NCBI GenBank assembly: GCA_039917615.1 | Contig: JBDSJD010000004.1 | Span: 62,001-126,000, forward strand | DNA length: 64,000 nt | Reading direction: 5' to 3' | Source of the DNA: ZC4RG30 sp039917615 | GTDB lineage: Bacteria > Pseudomonadota > Gammaproteobacteria > Steroidobacterales > Steroidobacteraceae | Shown here: piece by piece, positions 8,703 through 17,653 of the stretch | Layout: every line of letters starts with the position of its first letter | Numbering within the stretch: the first letter of the stretch is position 1 | The notes under the pieces: generated by a model | Databases searched by the model: none | Seen by the model: the letters and a program-made list of their open reading frames with translations, nothing else | Told to the model about the DNA's origin: nothing | Position numbers and translations under genes: made by a program

Positions 8703-9683
8703 ATGGCCTTCGCCGGCGGCGGCCTGAATCGCCCCTCCTCACGGGACTCCGCGCCGGGTCCACGTTTCTTTTTCTTTGCTGTGCTGTCCATCGTGCTGAT
8801 GTATTTCGACCAGCGCGACGGCTGGAGCGAGCGCATCCGCTACGTGCTCACAGTGGTGGCCTATCCCATCCAGGTAGTCATCGGCTCTCCGGGCATGCTC
8901 TGGTCCGCAACCTCGGATCTGTTCGAGACCCGCGCCAGCCTCCGCGCCGAGAATGCCGCGCTGATCAAGCGCGATCGCGCGCTTGCGCTCACCGCCCTGC
9001 GCTACGAAGCGCTTGAGCAGGAAAACGCCAGGTTGCGCAACATTCACGGTGCGTTGCCACCGCTGGTGCGCCGCTCGCAGCTGGCCGAGGTGGTGAATGC
9101 GGACCTTGGCCGTCTGCGCCAGCGCCTGGTCATCGACAAAGGTGATCGCAACGGGCTGTATCGTTCGCAGGCTGTGGTCGATGCTACCGGTCTCATGGGC
9201 CAGCTGGTGCGGGTGGGGCCCTTGAGCGCGGAGGTCATGCTCATCACCGACCCGGGACATGCGGTGCCCGTTGAGATCGTGCGCAATGGCCTGCGAACCA
9301 TCGCGGTCGGCACCGGCGAGGCTACTGAGCTCGACCTGCCTTATGTGCCGGTCACCGCAGACGTCAAAGTCGGCGATGTACTGGTCACCTCTGGCATGGG
9401 GGGCGTGTTTCCCGCTGGCGTGCCGGTGGGTGTGATCACCGAGAGTCGCCGTGACCCCGACGAAATCCTGGCGCGCGTGCGGGCGCAACCGCGCGCCGAA
9501 ATGGATCGCAGCCACCATGTGCTCGCGCTGTGGTTTGATCCGGGTCATCCCGCTGCGCCGGTTGATCCGAAGCTGGTCGAATCGCTGCCGCCTGCCACCG
9601 TGGGGCAACCGGTAACGACGCCGCCCAAGCCGCCATCTGAACCCCCGCCCGAAGTTGAGCCCAAATCGGGGGAAAAACCCTGA
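8703..9683 (+). CDS. mreC: Rod shape-determining protein MreC
   Basis: Bitopic inner-membrane protein whose periplasmic part forms a scaffold that activates PBP2 and links MreB to wall synthesis. The 326-residue product has a positively charged N terminus, one membrane segment (about residues 21-38) and a coiled-coil region rich in Leu/Glu/Arg (about 75-115). The beta-rich MreC core follows, including VVNADLGRLRQRLVIDKG and LVTSGMGGVFPAGVPVG. The C-terminal tail is proline-rich, consistent with a low-complexity extension. AGGAG about ten bases upstream supports the ATG at 8703. Its stop overlaps the mreD start by one base (TGATG). Confidence 0.95.
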   Translation: MAFAGGGLNRPSSRDSAPGPRFFFFAVLSIVLMYFDQRDGWSERIRYVLTVVAYPIQVVIGSPGMLWSATSDLFETRASLRAENAALIKRDRALALTALRYEALEQENARLRNIHGALPPLVRRSQLAEVVNADLGRLRQRLVIDKGDRNGLYRSQAVVDATGLMGQLVRVGPLSAEVMLITDPGHAVPVEIVRNGLRTIAVGTGEATELDLPYVPVTADVKVGDVLVTSGMGGVFPAGVPVGVITESRRDPDEILARVRAQPRAEMDRSHHVLALWFDPGHPAAPVDPKLVESLPPATVGQPVTTPPKPPSEPPPEVEPKSGEKP

Positions 9684-10162
9684 TGTTCGCCGGCACCCGT
9701 GAATCTGCCCTGCTGGTATACATCACCGCAATGATCGCGCTGATGCTGTCGGTGCTGCCTTTGCCGCAGCTCCTGTCGATCGCGTGGCCCAATCTGCTCG
9801 TGCTTGCGGTGCTTTACTGGTCGACCATGACACCAAGCGCCGGCGGCATGCTGCTGGGATTCGTGGCCGGCCTCACCCTGGACCTGCTCAATGGCTCGCA
9901 GCTGGGGCAACATGCCTTCGCACTTTCGCTCGTCACCTATCTGGCTATCCGCCTGCACCTGCTGACCCGCGCCAAGCCGATCTTCGAGCAGGCCCTTTTT
10001 GTGTTGATCGCACTGTTCGTTTATGAAGCAACCCTGTGGGCCATTGACGGCTTCAGCAGTCACCACACCGGCAGCTGGACCCGCTGGGTGCATATCGCAT
10101 CCGGTGCGGCCATCTGGCCGGTGATCGTGGGACTGCTGGGTCGACTGCACTCGCCGCGCTGA
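9683..10162 (+). CDS. mreD: Rod shape-determining protein MreD
   Basis: Small polytopic inner-membrane protein of the elongasome; it binds MreC and modulates PBP2 activation. The 159-residue product is almost entirely hydrophobic with about five membrane segments. It has the family feature of an aromatic and proline-containing middle (LLVLAVLYWSTMTPSAGG) followed by GLTLDLLNGSQLGQHAF. The ATG shares a base with the mreC stop, so translation is probably coupled. PBP2 follows after eight bases. Confidence 0.92.
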   Translation: MFAGTRESALLVYITAMIALMLSVLPLPQLLSIAWPNLLVLAVLYWSTMTPSAGGMLLGFVAGLTLDLLNGSQLGQHAFALSLVTYLAIRLHLLTRAKPIFEQALFVLIALFVYEATLWAIDGFSSHHTGSWTRWVHIASGAAIWPVIVGLLGRLHSPR

Positions 10163-10170
10163 GCACACCA

Positions 10171-12123
10171 ATGCCCCGCACCGTACGCATCAAGAATCAC
10201 CAGCAGGAACAGCACTTCTTCATCCAGCGCAGCGCTATAGCTGCGTTCATCATTGCCAGCCTTACAGCGCTGCTGCTCGGACGCCTGGTGCTGCTGCAGA
10301 TCATCCGTTACGACTACTACATGGATCAGGCCCAGGGCAATCGGGCGCGCAAGGATCCAATCCCTGCCAATCGCGGCCTGATATTCGACCGCAATGGCAA
10401 CGTGCTGGCGGAAAACCAACCGTCGTACCAGCTCGAACTGGTGCGCGAACAGGTGGGCGATCTTGAAGTCACCCTGAAGGGACTGGTGACCATCGGGATC
10501 CTTGCGTCCGACGAACTTTCTGAAGTGCGCCGCCTGGTGCGCGCCCGGCGCAGTTTCGAATCGGTACCAGTCCGCCTGCGACTGACACAGGAGCAGATGG
10601 AGCGCTTCGCGGTCCACCGGCACGAATTTCCCGGCGTCGATATTCGCAAACGTTCAGCCCGCTCCTACCCTTATGGCGCGCTGGCTGTCCACGCGCTGGG
10701 GTACGTAGGTGCCATCAACGAAACGGATCTCACCAAGATCGACCCTTTGGCCTACGTCGGTACTGCGCTGCTCGGCAAGCTCGGCGTGGAGAAGGCGCGC
10801 GAATCCGAACTGCATGGCAAGAATGGCTTCCGTGAAATCCTGGTGAACGCGCAGGGTCGTTCGGTGCAGAACCAGGGTGGCCTGGAATCCACGCTGCGCA
10901 CGCAGAAGCCGCGCGCCGGTTCCGATCTGATCCTGGCACTCGACCTGCCCGCGCAGCAGGCGGCAGAAGAAGGCTTTGCCGGCCGCCGCGGCGCTGCCGT
11001 CGCCATCGATCCGCACAACGGCGATGTGCTGGTACTGGCGAGCCTGCCAGGCTTCGATCCAGGCATGTTCGGTCGCGGCATCACCGACAAGGAATACCGC
11101 GCGCTTAACAGCAGCCTCGACCGGCCGCTGGTGAATCGTGCCCTCGGCGGCACCTACCCGGCGGGTTCCACGATCAAGCCGGTACTCGGCATGGCTGGCC
11201 TTGCCTACGGCGTGATCACACCGGACGAAACACACTATTGTCCGGGCACTTTCTCTCTACCGGGAGTCAGGAAACCCTGGCGTGAAGGCAAGGGTGGCGT
11301 GCATGGCACGGTCGACCTGCGTACCGCGATCGCCGAATCCTGCGATGTGTATTTCTACTCTTTGGCCAACCAGCTCCACGTGGAGCGCATGCACGACTTC
11401 CTTGAGCCCTTTGGTTACGGCAGGAAGACCGGCATCGACATCAGCGGCGAAGCGACAGGCGTTTTGCCTTCACCGGAATACAAGAAAAAACGTTTCCGCA
11501 ACCCATCCGATGGCGCCTGGTATGCGGGCGACACCATCAACTTCGGCATTGGCCAGGGCTTCATGCTGGTGACGCCGATGCAAGTCGCCCAGGTTGCGGC
11601 CGTGCTGGCCGCCAAGGGAGCCGTGTTCCAGCCGAGGCTGGTCACCGGCATTCGCGACCCGGCCACTGGTGAGACCAAGACTATCGATCCCATACCGATG
11701 CCGCATGTAAAGGGTGGGACACCAGAGCAGTGGGAAGTGATCATGGAGGGCATGCGCGCAACCGTGACGCGCGGCACCGCGCGCGGTATTGAATCGAAGG
11801 ACTACGCCATTGCCGGCAAGACCGGCACGGCGCAGGCCTATTCAGTCACCGGAAGCCAGCGCCTGGATCGCAAGGTGGACGAAAGGCTGCGCGATCATTC
11901 CTGGTTCATTGCGTTCGCGCCGGCGGAAGCGCCGCAGATCGCTGTGGCAGTGCTGGTCGAAAACGGCGGCTTCGGCGCCAGCGCTGCGGCCCCGATCGCA
12001 CGCAAGATCATGGACGCATACCTGCTGCCGCGACTGGGCAAGAAGGACAGCGGGCCGCCGCCAAAAATCGATGATCTCGTCGGTGAGGAACCCGGCCCGG
12101 CAGAAGCAGGAACCTCGCCATGA
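10171..12123 (+). CDS. mrdA: Penicillin-binding protein 2 (elongation transpeptidase)
   Basis: Class B penicillin-binding protein that crosslinks peptidoglycan during lateral growth, working with the RodA glycosyltransferase. The 650-residue protein has one membrane anchor (about residues 22-45) and a pedestal/dimerisation domain beginning with IPANRGLIFDRNG. The transpeptidase domain carries Ser333 in GSTIK, Ser390-Cys-Asp (second motif) and the KTG triad at Lys550 (AGKTGTAQ). Length is normal. Its stop overlaps the rodA start by four bases (ATGA). The gene sits in the classic mreBCD-mrdAB order. Confidence 0.97.
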   Translation: MPRTVRIKNHQQEQHFFIQRSAIAAFIIASLTALLLGRLVLLQIIRYDYYMDQAQGNRARKDPIPANRGLIFDRNGNVLAENQPSYQLELVREQVGDLEVTLKGLVTIGILASDELSEVRRLVRARRSFESVPVRLRLTQEQMERFAVHRHEFPGVDIRKRSARSYPYGALAVHALGYVGAINETDLTKIDPLAYVGTALLGKLGVEKARESELHGKNGFREILVNAQGRSVQNQGGLESTLRTQKPRAGSDLILALDLPAQQAAEEGFAGRRGAAVAIDPHNGDVLVLASLPGFDPGMFGRGITDKEYRALNSSLDRPLVNRALGGTYPAGSTIKPVLGMAGLAYGVITPDETHYCPGTFSLPGVRKPWREGKGGVHGTVDLRTAIAESCDVYFYSLANQLHVERMHDFLEPFGYGRKTGIDISGEATGVLPSPEYKKKRFRNPSDGAWYAGDTINFGIGQGFMLVTPMQVAQVAAVLAAKGAVFQPRLVTGIRDPATGETKTIDPIPMPHVKGGTPEQWEVIMEGMRATVTRGTARGIESKDYAIAGKTGTAQAYSVTGSQRLDRKVDERLRDHSWFIAFAPAEAPQIAVAVLVENGGFGASAAAPIARKIMDAYLLPRLGKKDSGPPPKIDDLVGEEPGPAEAGTSP

Positions 12124-13262
12124 TGCGCATCATGCCGGGCTCCGATTCCACTACACGCCGCACACTGGGAACCGCAGCGCGGGTGCTGATGGCACTGAAG
12201 CTGGACGGCCCGCTGCTGGTGGGTCTGTCGCTGGTCAGCGTGTATGGTCTGGTGGTGCTGTACAGCGCGTCCAGCCAGGACTGGGGCACCGTGCTGCGCG
12301 CGGTAGCGCGCCTGGGACTGGGCGCGCTCGCGATGGTCGCGCTGGCGCAGGTGCGGCCGCAGCAGCTGCGCGCCGCCGCGCCGTGGATCTACGCGGTAGG
12401 CATCGTGCTGCTGGTTGTGGTCGATGTGATCGGCCATATCGGCAAGGGTGCGCAGCGCTGGCTCGACCTGGGCTTCATCCGTTTCCAGCCCTCCGAGATC
12501 ATGAAGCTCGCGGTGCCGATGCTCTGCGCGTGGTACCTGCACGAGCGACCGCTGCCGCCCACCGCTCCCACGCTGGGCGTGCTCGCCGCAATCATCCTCG
12601 CCCCGGCTGCACTCACTGCCGCGCAGCCTGATCTTGGCACCGCGATCCTCATCACCATCGGCGGCTTGCTGTTGGTGATCATGGCGGGCCTATCGGTGTG
12701 GTTCATGGCCGGCGCTGCCACGCTCGCCGGCATCGGCGCCTGGGTGGGCTGGAAGTATTTCCTGCACGATTACCAGCGGGACCGGGTGCTTACCTTCCTC
12801 GACCCGCAGATTGATCCGCAGGGCGCCGGCTACCACATCATCCAGTCGCAGATTGCGATCGGCTCCGGTGGCCTGTTCGGCAAAGGCTGGATGCACGGCA
12901 GCCAGTCACAGCTGGAATATCTGCCGGAGCGGCACACCGACTTCATCTTTGCCGTGATCGGTGAGGAGTTCGGGCTGCTGGGCCTGACAATCCTGATGCT
13001 GCTGTACCTGTTCGTGGTCGCGCGCGCGCTGTACCTGGCCTCACAGACCCAGGACACTTTCACACGGCTGCTGAGCGCCAGCCTCGCGCTGACATTCTTC
13101 GTTTATATATTCATCAACACCGGCATGGTCAGCGGCCTGCTGCCGGTGGTCGGCGTGCCATTGCCGCTGGTCAGTTATGGCGGCACATCAATGGTGACCC
13201 TGCTGGCGAGCTTCGGTATCCTCATGGCGCTTTATTCCCACCGGAAACTCGTCGGCTCCTGA
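12120..13262 (+). CDS. mrdB: SEDS peptidoglycan glycosyltransferase RodA
   Basis: Polytopic SEDS-family polymerase that joins lipid II into glycan strands in complex with PBP2. The 380-residue product has about ten membrane segments. It shows family motifs including GIVLLVVVDVIGHIGKGAQRW (shortened view of the RW/FQPSE region), RFQPSEIMKLAVP, QPDLGTAIL, and the C-terminal LPLVSYGGTSM. Two adjacent ATG codons (12120 and 12123) lie at the mrdA stop. I use the first because it gives the usual four-base coupling. The N-terminal extension of about 25 residues before the first membrane helix is slightly long. Confidence 0.96.
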   Translation: MMRIMPGSDSTTRRTLGTAARVLMALKLDGPLLVGLSLVSVYGLVVLYSASSQDWGTVLRAVARLGLGALAMVALAQVRPQQLRAAAPWIYAVGIVLLVVVDVIGHIGKGAQRWLDLGFIRFQPSEIMKLAVPMLCAWYLHERPLPPTAPTLGVLAAIILAPAALTAAQPDLGTAILITIGGLLLVIMAGLSVWFMAGAATLAGIGAWVGWKYFLHDYQRDRVLTFLDPQIDPQGAGYHIIQSQIAIGSGGLFGKGWMHGSQSQLEYLPERHTDFIFAVIGEEFGLLGLTILMLLYLFVVARALYLASQTQDTFTRLLSASLALTFFVYIFINTGMVSGLLPVVGVPLPLVSYGGTSMVTLLASFGILMALYSHRKLVGS

Positions 13263-13280
13263 AGGAAGCCGCGCCACGAA

Positions 13281-14315
13281 ATGACAACAACCCTGCTGCG
13301 TGTGAGCCTGCTCGCGCTGCTCACCATTTCCTGCACGGCGCCCGCGGCTGAGGTGGTAACTGGCCTGGATGTCGCGCGCCCGGATGTGCAGGAATTCATC
13401 GCCAGCATGGCGATGCAACATGGCTTCGACCCCGCGGGGATCACCGGCGTGCTGCGCGATGCGCAAACCCAGCCGCGCATCCTCCAATTGATCCAGCGCC
13501 CGGCCGAACGAAGACTGGCCTGGTGGGAATACCGGAAGCAATTCGTAACCGAAGAACGCATCGATGGCGGCGTAAAAGTCTGGCAGACACACCGCGAGGA
13601 ACTGGCGCGAATTGCAGACCGCAGCGGCGTGCCGGCTGAATACCTGGTGGCCATCACGGGTGTAGAAACATCCTATGGACGCAACACAGGTCGCTACCGT
13701 GTGCTCGACGCGCTGGCCACGCTGGGTTTCGACTACCCACCGCGCAGCGAGTTTTTCCGCCGCGAGCTCGAACAGTTCCTGCTGATGACGCGCGAGGACG
13801 GTGTCGATCCGCGGATGCCGCTGGGCTCCTACGCCGGGGCCATGGGCATCGCACAGTTCATGCCGTCCAGCGTGCGTGCCTATGCCGTCGACGACGGCCA
13901 GGACGGACACCGCGACTTGTCTGAATATGGTCCCGACGTGTTCGCCAGCATCGCCAATTATTTCGTCATGCATGGCTGGAGTGCCGGGCAACCCGTGCTG
14001 GCTGAGATCAATCACGGCAATCCGCCGGACGATCCGGCCGCCGCGAAACTGGCGCTGGAAGATACCCTCGCCACCCTGCACGCGCGCGGTTACATCTTCA
14101 GCAGCACCATGCCGGAAGACACGCCGGCCATGCTGGTGCCCGCCGCGCTTGAGCAGGGGATGAGCTGGCGCGTTGGCTATCAGAATTTCTACGTGATCAC
14201 TCGCTACAACCGCAGCACTCTGTACGCTATGGCGGTACACGAATTGGCGCAGGCAATCGCCCAGCGCTATCACGCGGCTGCGGTGCCGGTGCCGGTGCCG
14301 GTGCCGGGGACATGA
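13281..14315 (+). CDS. mltB: Membrane-bound lytic murein transglycosylase B
   Basis: Lytic transglycosylase that cleaves the MurNAc-GlcNAc bond to form 1,6-anhydro ends, which allows wall growth. The 344-residue protein has an N-terminal signal peptide ending near the Cys14 region (LTISCTAPAAE; a weak lipobox). The SLT-like domain carries the catalytic Glu129 in ITGVETSYGRNTGRY, followed by SYAGAMGIAQFMPSS, both diagnostic of MltB/Slt35. It follows rodA by 18 bases. Its last codons are a hexanucleotide repeat giving Val-Pro repeats, and its stop overlaps the rlpA start by four bases. Confidence 0.95.
   Translation: MTTTLLRVSLLALLTISCTAPAAEVVTGLDVARPDVQEFIASMAMQHGFDPAGITGVLRDAQTQPRILQLIQRPAERRLAWWEYRKQFVTEERIDGGVKVWQTHREELARIADRSGVPAEYLVAITGVETSYGRNTGRYRVLDALATLGFDYPPRSEFFRRELEQFLLMTREDGVDPRMPLGSYAGAMGIAQFMPSSVRAYAVDDGQDGHRDLSEYGPDVFASIANYFVMHGWSAGQPVLAEINHGNPPDDPAAAKLALEDTLATLHARGYIFSSTMPEDTPAMLVPAALEQGMSWRVGYQNFYVITRYNRSTLYAMAVHELAQAIAQRYHAAAVPVPVPVPGT
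14281..14304 (+). repeat. Hexanucleotide tandem repeat, four copies
   Basis: CGGTGC occurs four times head to tail at 14281-14304, followed by a partial unit. It encodes Val-Pro repeats at the extreme C terminus of MltB, just before the rlpA start at 14312. As a multiple of three it changes tail length without shifting frame. Confidence 0.9.
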
Positions 14316-15154
14316 TGCGGCTGACCATCGCGCTGACCAGCACCCTGCTGCTCTGCGCCTGCAGCGCTTCACCCCCGCGACGCAGCGCGCCGACGACGCT
14401 GCCCCCATTCACATCCACACCGGAGCGCTCCACACCGCCGCCGCCGCCGGCGAATCTCGAAGCCATACCCGACGCCGTGCCCCGGAGCGAGCCGCGCAGC
14501 AGCCGCGGCAACCCGGTGTCCTATGTGGTCTTCGGCAAGCGCTACCTCATCGCGGCCACGGCAGAAGGCTACAAGGAACGCGGTGTCGCCTCCTGGTACG
14601 GCCCGGATTTCCATTCGCGACCCACTTCCAGCGGCGAGCCCTACGACATGTACGCAATGACGGCAGCGCACAAGACGCTGCCGATCCCCGCCTACGCCCG
14701 CGTCACCAACCTGGGCAATGGCCGCAGCGTGGTGGTGCGTATCAATGATCGGGGGCCGTTCGTGGACAACCGCATCATCGACCTGTCCTACACTGCCGCG
14801 CACAAGCTGGGCATGACCCAGGCTGGCACCGCGTTCGTGGAAGTCGAGGTCATCACGCCGGGCTCGCTGGCCGAAGCTGCCAGCGGCATCACGCCCGCCC
14901 CCGGCGCGTCTGCAACACTTGCAGCGCCGCGGCTCTATCTGCAGGCTGGCGCCTTCGGTGTAGCCGGCAACGCGACGCAACTGGCCGAACGTCTGCGCTC
15001 CGCCGGGGTCAGCAACGTGCTGGTGCGCGAGCCAGACGCCACCACTGCGTTGTATCGCGTGCGCGTCGGACCAGTCCGCGACGTCGCCAGTTTCGATATC
15101 CTCGCTGCCCAGATTGCGCGCCTCGGCATCGAGGCGCGCCTGGTGAATGAATGA
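14312..15154 (+). CDS. rlpA: Septal ring lytic transglycosylase RlpA (lipoprotein with SPOR domain)
   Basis: Outer-membrane lipoprotein that cleaves denuded glycan strands and locates to the septum through its SPOR domain. The 280-residue product has a lipoprotein signal with a plausible lipidated Cys17 (LLLCAC) and a proline/serine-rich linker to about residue 65. The double-psi beta-barrel RlpA core follows (GVASWYGPDFHSRPTSSGE, ending RINDRGPF). A C-terminal SPOR domain covers about residues 205-280 (LYLQAGAFGVAGNATQLAERL). It overlaps mltB by four bases and precedes dacA, the usual order in many proteobacteria. Confidence 0.96.
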   Translation: MMRLTIALTSTLLLCACSASPPRRSAPTTLPPFTSTPERSTPPPPPANLEAIPDAVPRSEPRSSRGNPVSYVVFGKRYLIAATAEGYKERGVASWYGPDFHSRPTSSGEPYDMYAMTAAHKTLPIPAYARVTNLGNGRSVVVRINDRGPFVDNRIIDLSYTAAHKLGMTQAGTAFVEVEVITPGSLAEAASGITPAPGASATLAAPRLYLQAGAFGVAGNATQLAERLRSAGVSNVLVREPDATTALYRVRVGPVRDVASFDILAAQIARLGIEARLVNE

Positions 15155-15179
15155 ACTTTCCGCCGGAGAATCACTGCTG

Positions 15180-16328
15180 ATGAAGAAAATGTTGTCTACC
15201 CTGCTGCTGGCAATCACCGCCGCCGCAAGTTTCGCCGCGCCGGCGCCGATCCCGGCGCCGCCCGCAATCCCCACCAATGGCTACATCCTCATAGACCATG
15301 ACAGTGGCCGCGTGCTGGCAGAGCAGCGCAGCGATGAGCGCATGGAACCGGCCAGCATCACCAAGTTGATGACCGCGTACATCGCCTTCCAGGCCTTGAA
15401 GGAAAAGCGCCTCGCGCTCACCGACAACGTGGTGGTCAGCGAGAACGCGTGGCGCACGGGCGGTTCGGCCTCTGGCGGCTCGACCACCTTCCTTGAAGTC
15501 GGCTCGACCGTGCCAGTCGAAGTCCTGATCAAGGGGATGATTATCCAGTCTGGCAACGACGCGACCATCGCGCTGGCGGAGAAGCTCGGCGGCACCGAAG
15601 GCGGCTTCGTGCAGATGATGAACGAGTACGCGAAGCGCCTGGGGTTGAAGGGCACGCACTTTCAGAACAGCTGGGGCGGCCCTTCGCCCGAACACTACTC
15701 GACGGCGCGCGATCTCGCCGCGCTGTCGCGCGCACTCATCCGCGAGTTTCCGGATTATTACCGCTATTACTCGCAGCGGGAGTTCACCTGGAACAAGCAT
15801 ACGCAGCCCAACCGCAACGGCCTGTTGGGGCGCGATCCCAGCGTTGACGGCATCAAGACCGGTCACACCGATAGCGCCAAGTACTGCCTGGTGACGTCGG
15901 CCAATCGCAATGGCATGCGCCTCATTTCGGTAGTGCTCGGATCACCCACGATCAAGGCGCGCGAGGATGCAAGCGCCGCGTTGTTGAACTACGGCTACAC
16001 CTTCTTCGAGACCGTGAAGCTCAAGGATGCCGGCGCCACCGTCGTCTCGCCACAGGTTTACAAGGGCGCCGCGGAATCAGTCGCAGTCGGCTCTCGCGCA
16101 CCGGTGAGCGTGACCATCGCGCGTGGCCAGGGCAGCAGCATCAAGACGGCCTGGGAGGTCAAGGGGCCGCTGGTCGCTCCCATCGCTGCCGGTGCTGTCG
16201 TGGGCGAGTTCACCGTGCAGGTTGGCGATGAAGTGGTCGCACGCGTGCCGCTGGTGGCGCTTGCGAAAGTCGACGAAGGCGGCCTGTGGCGCCGGATGGT
16301 CGACACAGTGAAACTCTGGTTCGAATAG
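15180..16328 (+). CDS. dacA: D-alanyl-D-alanine carboxypeptidase (PBP5/6 type)
   Basis: Periplasmic penicillin-binding protein that removes the terminal D-alanine from pentapeptide stems and so limits crosslinking. The 382-residue product has a cleavable signal peptide (MKKMLSTLLLAITAAASFAA). The active-site set is Ser59-x-x-Lys62 (ASITK), Ser124-Gly-Asn126 and Lys226-Thr-Gly. The beta-rich PBP5_C domain and an amphipathic C-terminal anchor (WRRMVDTVKLWF) follow. I chose the ATG at 15180, with GGAGAA nine bases upstream, over an in-frame ATG at 15147 that overlaps rlpA. The dat gene follows 13 bases downstream. Confidence 0.96.
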   Translation: MKKMLSTLLLAITAAASFAAPAPIPAPPAIPTNGYILIDHDSGRVLAEQRSDERMEPASITKLMTAYIAFQALKEKRLALTDNVVVSENAWRTGGSASGGSTTFLEVGSTVPVEVLIKGMIIQSGNDATIALAEKLGGTEGGFVQMMNEYAKRLGLKGTHFQNSWGGPSPEHYSTARDLAALSRALIREFPDYYRYYSQREFTWNKHTQPNRNGLLGRDPSVDGIKTGHTDSAKYCLVTSANRNGMRLISVVLGSPTIKAREDASAALLNYGYTFFETVKLKDAGATVVSPQVYKGAAESVAVGSRAPVSVTIARGQGSSIKTAWEVKGPLVAPIAAGAVVGEFTVQVGDEVVARVPLVALAKVDEGGLWRRMVDTVKLWFE

Positions 16329-16341
16329 CAGCGCAACGCGC

Positions 16342-17205
16342 ATGGCTACGCCACTTCCCTGGTGTCACCTCAATGGCCAGCAGCTGCTGCTGACCGAAGC
16401 GCGCGTGTCGCCGCTGGACCGCAGCTTCCTGTTTGGCGATGGCATCTACGAAGTGATCCCCGTCTATGGCGGCCGGCTGTTCCGACCGCAGGCGCATTTC
16501 GATCGGCTGGACCGCAGCGCCGCAGCTATCCGCCTGACCAATCCGCACTCGTCGGCAGACTGGCAGGCACTGCTGCAACGTTTAATTGATGCCAACGGCA
16601 GCGGCGACCAGTACGTCTACCTGCAGTTGTCGCGCGGCGCGGAGCATGGCCGCAATCACGCACCACTGCCGCAAATTCCGCCCACGGTGTTTGCCTACTG
16701 CTCGCCCTGGCCCACCGTGGCCGCGAGCACTTTGAGCGAAGGCCTGGCCTGCATTACTGCACAGGACACGCGCTGGGCACGCTGCGACATCAAATCGGTG
16801 GCATTGCTCGCCAACGTGCTGCTGCGCCAGCTGGCGGTGGACGCCAATGCAGCGGAAACCATTCTGCTGCGCGATGGCGAGATGCTCGAAGGCAGTGCCT
16901 CGACGGTGCATGTGGTGCGCGACGGCATCCTGCTCACCCCGCCGAACTCCACCCGCCTGTTGCCCGGCACCACCCGCGGCGTGGTGAAGGAACTCGCCGA
17001 TGGCATGGGGCTGGCGCGCCGCGACGCCCGCATCAGTGAAGCCGATTTGCGTGGCGCCGATGAGATCTGGCTGGCCTCCGCCACGCGCGAAGTGCAGCCG
17101 GTCACGCGTCTTGATGGTGTGCCGGTGGGCAGCGGACTGCCTGGTCCGGTGTGGCGCCGCATCTACGACGCATACCAGCAGCTCAAAAGCCTGCACCCCG
17201 TGTAG
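16342..17205 (+). CDS. dat: D-amino-acid transaminase (class IV aminotransferase)
   Basis: PLP-dependent enzyme expected to interconvert D-alanine and 2-oxoglutarate with pyruvate and D-glutamate. The 287-residue product begins with LNGQQLLLTEARVSPLDRSFLFGDGIYE, here noted only as the typical class IV opening. The PLP lysine is Lys151 in CDIKSVALLAN, and GSASTVHVV and the C-terminal ADEIWLASATREVQPVT follow. It lies directly after dacA, so D-alanine released by the carboxypeptidase is a logical substrate. Branched-chain aminotransferase or aminodeoxychorismate lyase are less likely given this context. Its last 23 bases overlap the convergent tadA. Confidence 0.88.
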   Translation: MATPLPWCHLNGQQLLLTEARVSPLDRSFLFGDGIYEVIPVYGGRLFRPQAHFDRLDRSAAAIRLTNPHSSADWQALLQRLIDANGSGDQYVYLQLSRGAEHGRNHAPLPQIPPTVFAYCSPWPTVAASTLSEGLACITAQDTRWARCDIKSVALLANVLLRQLAVDANAAETILLRDGEMLEGSASTVHVVRDGILLTPPNSTRLLPGTTRGVVKELADGMGLARRDARISEADLRGADEIWLASATREVQPVTRLDGVPVGSGLPGPVWRRIYDAYQQLKSLHPV

Positions 17206-17653
17206 CCGCGAAAAAACCGCTCAGCAGCGCCGCGCATTCCTGCTCCAGCACTCCGCCAAACACATCGACGCGATGGTTCAGGCCCTTCAGCGCAAATGCA
17301 TCGATGAGCCCCCCTGCCGCGCCAGCCTTCGGATCGAAGGCGCCAAACACCACGCGCCGCACGCGCGCATGCACGATGGCAGCCGCACACATCAGGCAGG
17401 GCTCCAGCGTCACATACAGCACAGTGTCGTCGAGCCGGTAGTTCTGCAATGCGGTACCGGCAGCGCGCAGCGCCAGCATCTCGGCATGGGCGGAGGCATC
17501 GTGCAGACTGATGGGCGCGTTGCCACCGCGGGCAATGACCTGGTCATTCTTCACGATGACCGCACCCACCGGCACTTCACCGCGCGCCTGTGCCCGCTGC
17601 GCTTCTGCCAGCGCGAGCTGCATGAACTCGATGTCGGAAGGCAAGCCGTTCAT
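17183..17653 (-). CDS. tadA: tRNA-specific adenosine deaminase
   Basis: Zinc enzyme that converts adenosine 34 of tRNA(Arg)ACG to inosine so that one tRNA reads several Arg codons. The 156-residue product shows the cytidine-deaminase fold. The zinc ligand and proton shuttle are His56 and Glu58 in SAHAEML, with the ligand pair Cys86/Cys89 in EPCLMC. The open frame extends far upstream through the MFS gene, but the ATG at 17653 begins the conserved domain. It overlaps the MFS stop by four bases (ATGA), which suggests coupling. The 3' end overlaps dat convergently by 23 bases. Confidence 0.96.
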   Translation of the reverse strand: MNGLPSDIEFMQLALAEAQRAQARGEVPVGAVIVKNDQVIARGGNAPISLHDASAHAEMLALRAAGTALQNYRLDDTVLYVTLEPCLMCAAAIVHARVRRVVFGAFDPKAGAAGGLIDAFALKGLNHRVDVFGGVLEQECAALLSGFFAATRGAGF

